Below are positions 14,208 to 15,789 of a stretch of 15,789 nucleotides of DNA, in pieces (within the stretch, counting starts at the first letter, position 1; the number at the start of each line of letters is the position of its first letter). The notes under the pieces are model-generated. The model did no database searches. It had not been told where the DNA came from and saw nothing but the letters and a program-made list of their open reading frames with translations. The position numbers were made by a program, and so were the translations under genes. The DNA comes from an uncultured Anaerolineaceae bacterium (GTDB taxonomy: Bacteria; Chloroflexota; Anaerolineae; Promineifilales; Promineifilaceae), in the NCBI GenBank assembly GCA_937967805.1, contig CALBTC010000196.1, positions 1-15,789 on the forward strand. Direction: 5' to 3'.

Positions 14208-15789
14208 TTACCCGGCATTGGCTGCCGTGAAGTTGAGGGCGATTGTTTCTGTAACCTCGTGGTAGCCGGTGGCACCGTCTGGCCGTACGCTCGTTTCTTC
14301 GCCGATTTGCAGCATCCCTGCACCGTCGGTGGCGCGGACGCGGAAGGTGTGTTCACCGGAGGCGGCGGGCCAATCGTAGCGCCACTGCACCCAGGTGAGC
14401 GTGCTGAGCGGCGGCAGGCGCAGTTGCGCTTCCTGCCACTCGCCGTCGTCCACCTGCACTTCTACCCGTTCAATGCCGCGGTCGCCGGCCCAGGCAATAC
14501 CGCCGATGGGGATACGGCCGTTTGCCAACCGCTGGTCCATCGCCACATTGTCAATAATCGAGATGACTTTTGGCCGCGCTTCTTCGCTCCAGCCGCGCTC
14601 CACCCAGTAGCCAGGGCCTTCCCCCTCGATGGCTTCGATGCGGGTGATCCATTTGGGCTGCTTCATGCCGTACCGGTTGGGGATATAAATGCGCAGGGGG
14701 AAGCCGTGCCGTTGCGGCAATGTTTCGCCGTTCATGGCGTAAACCAGCAGCGTGCGCGGGTCCATCATGTCTGCCATGGAGACGCTTTCGTAAAAGCCGT
14801 CCTCAGCTTCTATGTACAGTTCCTGCGCCTCGGGCTGCAAGCCTAAATCTTCCAGCAGCAGGCCCAGCCGCATACCGGTCCAATCGGCGGCGCTGATGAG
14901 GTCGCCACCAATGCGGTTGGAGATGCAGCTCAGGGTCAAAGGTTGGGTCACCGCCGGAAACGCCATTAAATCAGCCAGGGTCAGATTGCGCGGGTTGTCA
15001 AACAGGCCGTCTACTTGCAGCTCCCACTCTGCCCGTTCGATGACGGGCGGCCGGGTGTTGATGTCGATGCGGTAAAATTCGCCGTCCGGGGTGATTTCCG
15101 GGCGGGTGCCGGGGGCCGGTTCCAGCCTGCCTTGCAGTTCTTCCGGGTCGGTGGCCACATCGGCCATGTCCATGCCGTCGCCGGCTGTGTCGATCGCTTC
15201 TTCTGCGCCGGTGTCTGCCGGCTGCCGGCCAAACAGCCAGCCGATGCCCGTTGCGCCAACGGTAACGCCGAGCACCACGCCACCGAAACGGCTTAAGAAG
15301 TTTCGGCGGTCGGATGCGGCCGTTTCACTCTCTCGGGCTGCCGCCAGTGCCCAACCGATGACCCAGCCGCCGGCCAGCAGCAGAACAAGCTGCCAGGCCA
15401 GGGCCAATGGCTGTCGCACGTTTTCTACATTCAGAATCAGGGCCAGCGCGCCAAACAGCAGGAGTGCGGCCGTTAGCCCGGCCTGATAAGCCGAAAAGCG
15501 CGTGCGTTGGCTCACCAGGTCAATCAGCCAGCCGATAACCATCCACAGCAGCACAAAAGTGGCCAGGGCGAAAATTTGTTCAATCAGCTTAGCCGTTTCA
15601 CTGGTGGAGTCACCAATGTTCAAAAATAAAATGACGTTTACGATGCTGTCGATGCCCAGAGTTACCAGTTCACCGGGCAGGGCACGCGCCAGCCAATCAA
15701 AAAAATCAAAGGGGAGAAAGGGTAATCTTAGCAATCGATCACCCAGATAAAAGAGGGAAAGCAGCATTAAGCCAACGCCACCACCGATG
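14208..15789 (-). CDS. Membrane-anchored molybdopterin oxidoreductase (sulfite oxidase fold), partial
   Basis: Numbering is from the Met at 15767. The membrane part has hydrophobic segments at about 64-84, 96-113 and 121-143, with a weaker one near 39-53. An internal twin-arginine-like motif SDRRNFLSRFGG (R154-R155) then leads into a further hydrophobic segment at about 162-180. The catalytic domain (about 230-400) has Cys281 in TLSCISNRIGG, the expected thiolate ligand of the Mo cofactor, and RIYIPNRYGMKQPKWI. A C-terminal dimerisation-like domain (about 410-505) follows. Substrate is unknown, and sulfite is one option. The frame stays open from 15767 to the edge (IGGGVGL in hydrophobic context), so the true start probably lies outside. 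The Tat role is inferred from the motif. Confidence 0.85.
   Translation of the reverse strand, partial: IGGGVGLMLLSLFYLGDRLLRLPFLPFDFFDWLARALPGELVTLGIDSIVNVILFLNIGDSTSETAKLIEQIFALATFVLLWMVIGWLIDLVSQRTRFSAYQAGLTAALLLFGALALILNVENVRQPLALAWQLVLLLAGGWVIGWALAAARESETAASDRRNFLSRFGGVVLGVTVGATGIGWLFGRQPADTGAEEAIDTAGDGMDMADVATDPEELQGRLEPAPGTRPEITPDGEFYRIDINTRPPVIERAEWELQVDGLFDNPRNLTLADLMAFPAVTQPLTLSCISNRIGGDLISAADWTGMRLGLLLEDLGLQPEAQELYIEAEDGFYESVSMADMMDPRTLLVYAMNGETLPQRHGFPLRIYIPNRYGMKQPKWITRIEAIEGEGPGYWVERGWSEEARPKVISIIDNVAMDQRLANGRIPIGGIAWAGDRGIERVEVQVDDGEWQEAQLRLPPLSTLTWVQWRYDWPAASGEHTFRVRATDGAGMLQIGEETSVRPDGATGYHEVTETIALNFTAANAG

Noticed and set aside
14151..14846. 231-residue plus-strand frame
   Set aside because: Antisense to the molybdopterin oxidoreductase, whose Cys ligand and domains are clear.
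1..15789. Mobile element, CRISPR array or defence system
   Set aside because: No transposase or integrase, no regularly spaced direct repeats, and no recognised defence domains were seen. The repeated ACGGCCGT copies are irregularly spaced and lie within genes.

Overview
The window looks like a chromosomal segment of an aerobic, metabolically versatile bacterium with mid-to-high GC. I infer a member of the Chloroflexota (Anaerolineae/Caldilineae-like). This rests on gene content (a membrane-anchored sulfite-oxidase-type enzyme, a VLCAD-like dehydrogenase, a stand-alone CBM48 protein) and on the overall feel of the proteins. No rRNA or other phylogenetic marker is present, so the placement is tentative. 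No tRNA, rRNA, CRISPR array or intact insertion sequence was found.

Layout. The left edge (1-203, minus) holds the N-terminus of an F1 ATPase beta subunit running off the window. A small minus-strand group follows (1551 down to 405): a 58-residue receiver-domain head, a stand-alone CBM48 protein, and an unrecognised 216-residue protein coupled to the CBM48 gene. On the plus strand, back to back with the receiver head, is the missing-head remainder of a NarL/LuxR-type response regulator (1590-2039). Convergent to it is a sensor kinase with a CheB-methylesterase domain, a PAS domain and a HisKA_3/HATPase core (3829 down to 2089), interrupted by an apparent one-base frameshift. About 500 bp without a gene follows (3830-4344), holding two strong hairpins.

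The next minus-strand operon (6617 down to 4345) is tightly coupled: a nicotinamidase/isochorismatase-like hydrolase, a universal stress protein and a succinate dehydrogenase/fumarate reductase iron-sulfur subunit, with stop-start junctions TGAATG and ATGA. Divergent from it is a long plus-strand run (6861-14145): PRPP synthetase, a phosphoribosyltransferase-family protein, then a beta-oxidation set, FadI-type thiolase, FadJ-type hydratase/3-hydroxyacyl-CoA dehydrogenase and a VLCAD-like acyl-CoA dehydrogenase. The last three give the dehydrogenation, hydration, second oxidation and thiolysis steps for fatty acyl-CoA. The right edge (15789 down to 14208, minus) is a membrane-anchored molybdopterin oxidoreductase of the sulfite oxidase fold whose N-terminus lies outside.

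The most striking window-wide signal is an 8-base palindrome, ACGGCCGT, which I counted 24 times by eye in 15.8 kb, mostly inside genes and in several reading frames. Chance would give fewer than one. It behaves like the HIP1 octamer of cyanobacteria. Other points of interest are the receiver domain split across opposite strands, the 14-bp inverted repeat with alternative pairings in front of the acyl-CoA dehydrogenase, and the solitary SdhB coupled to a stress protein.
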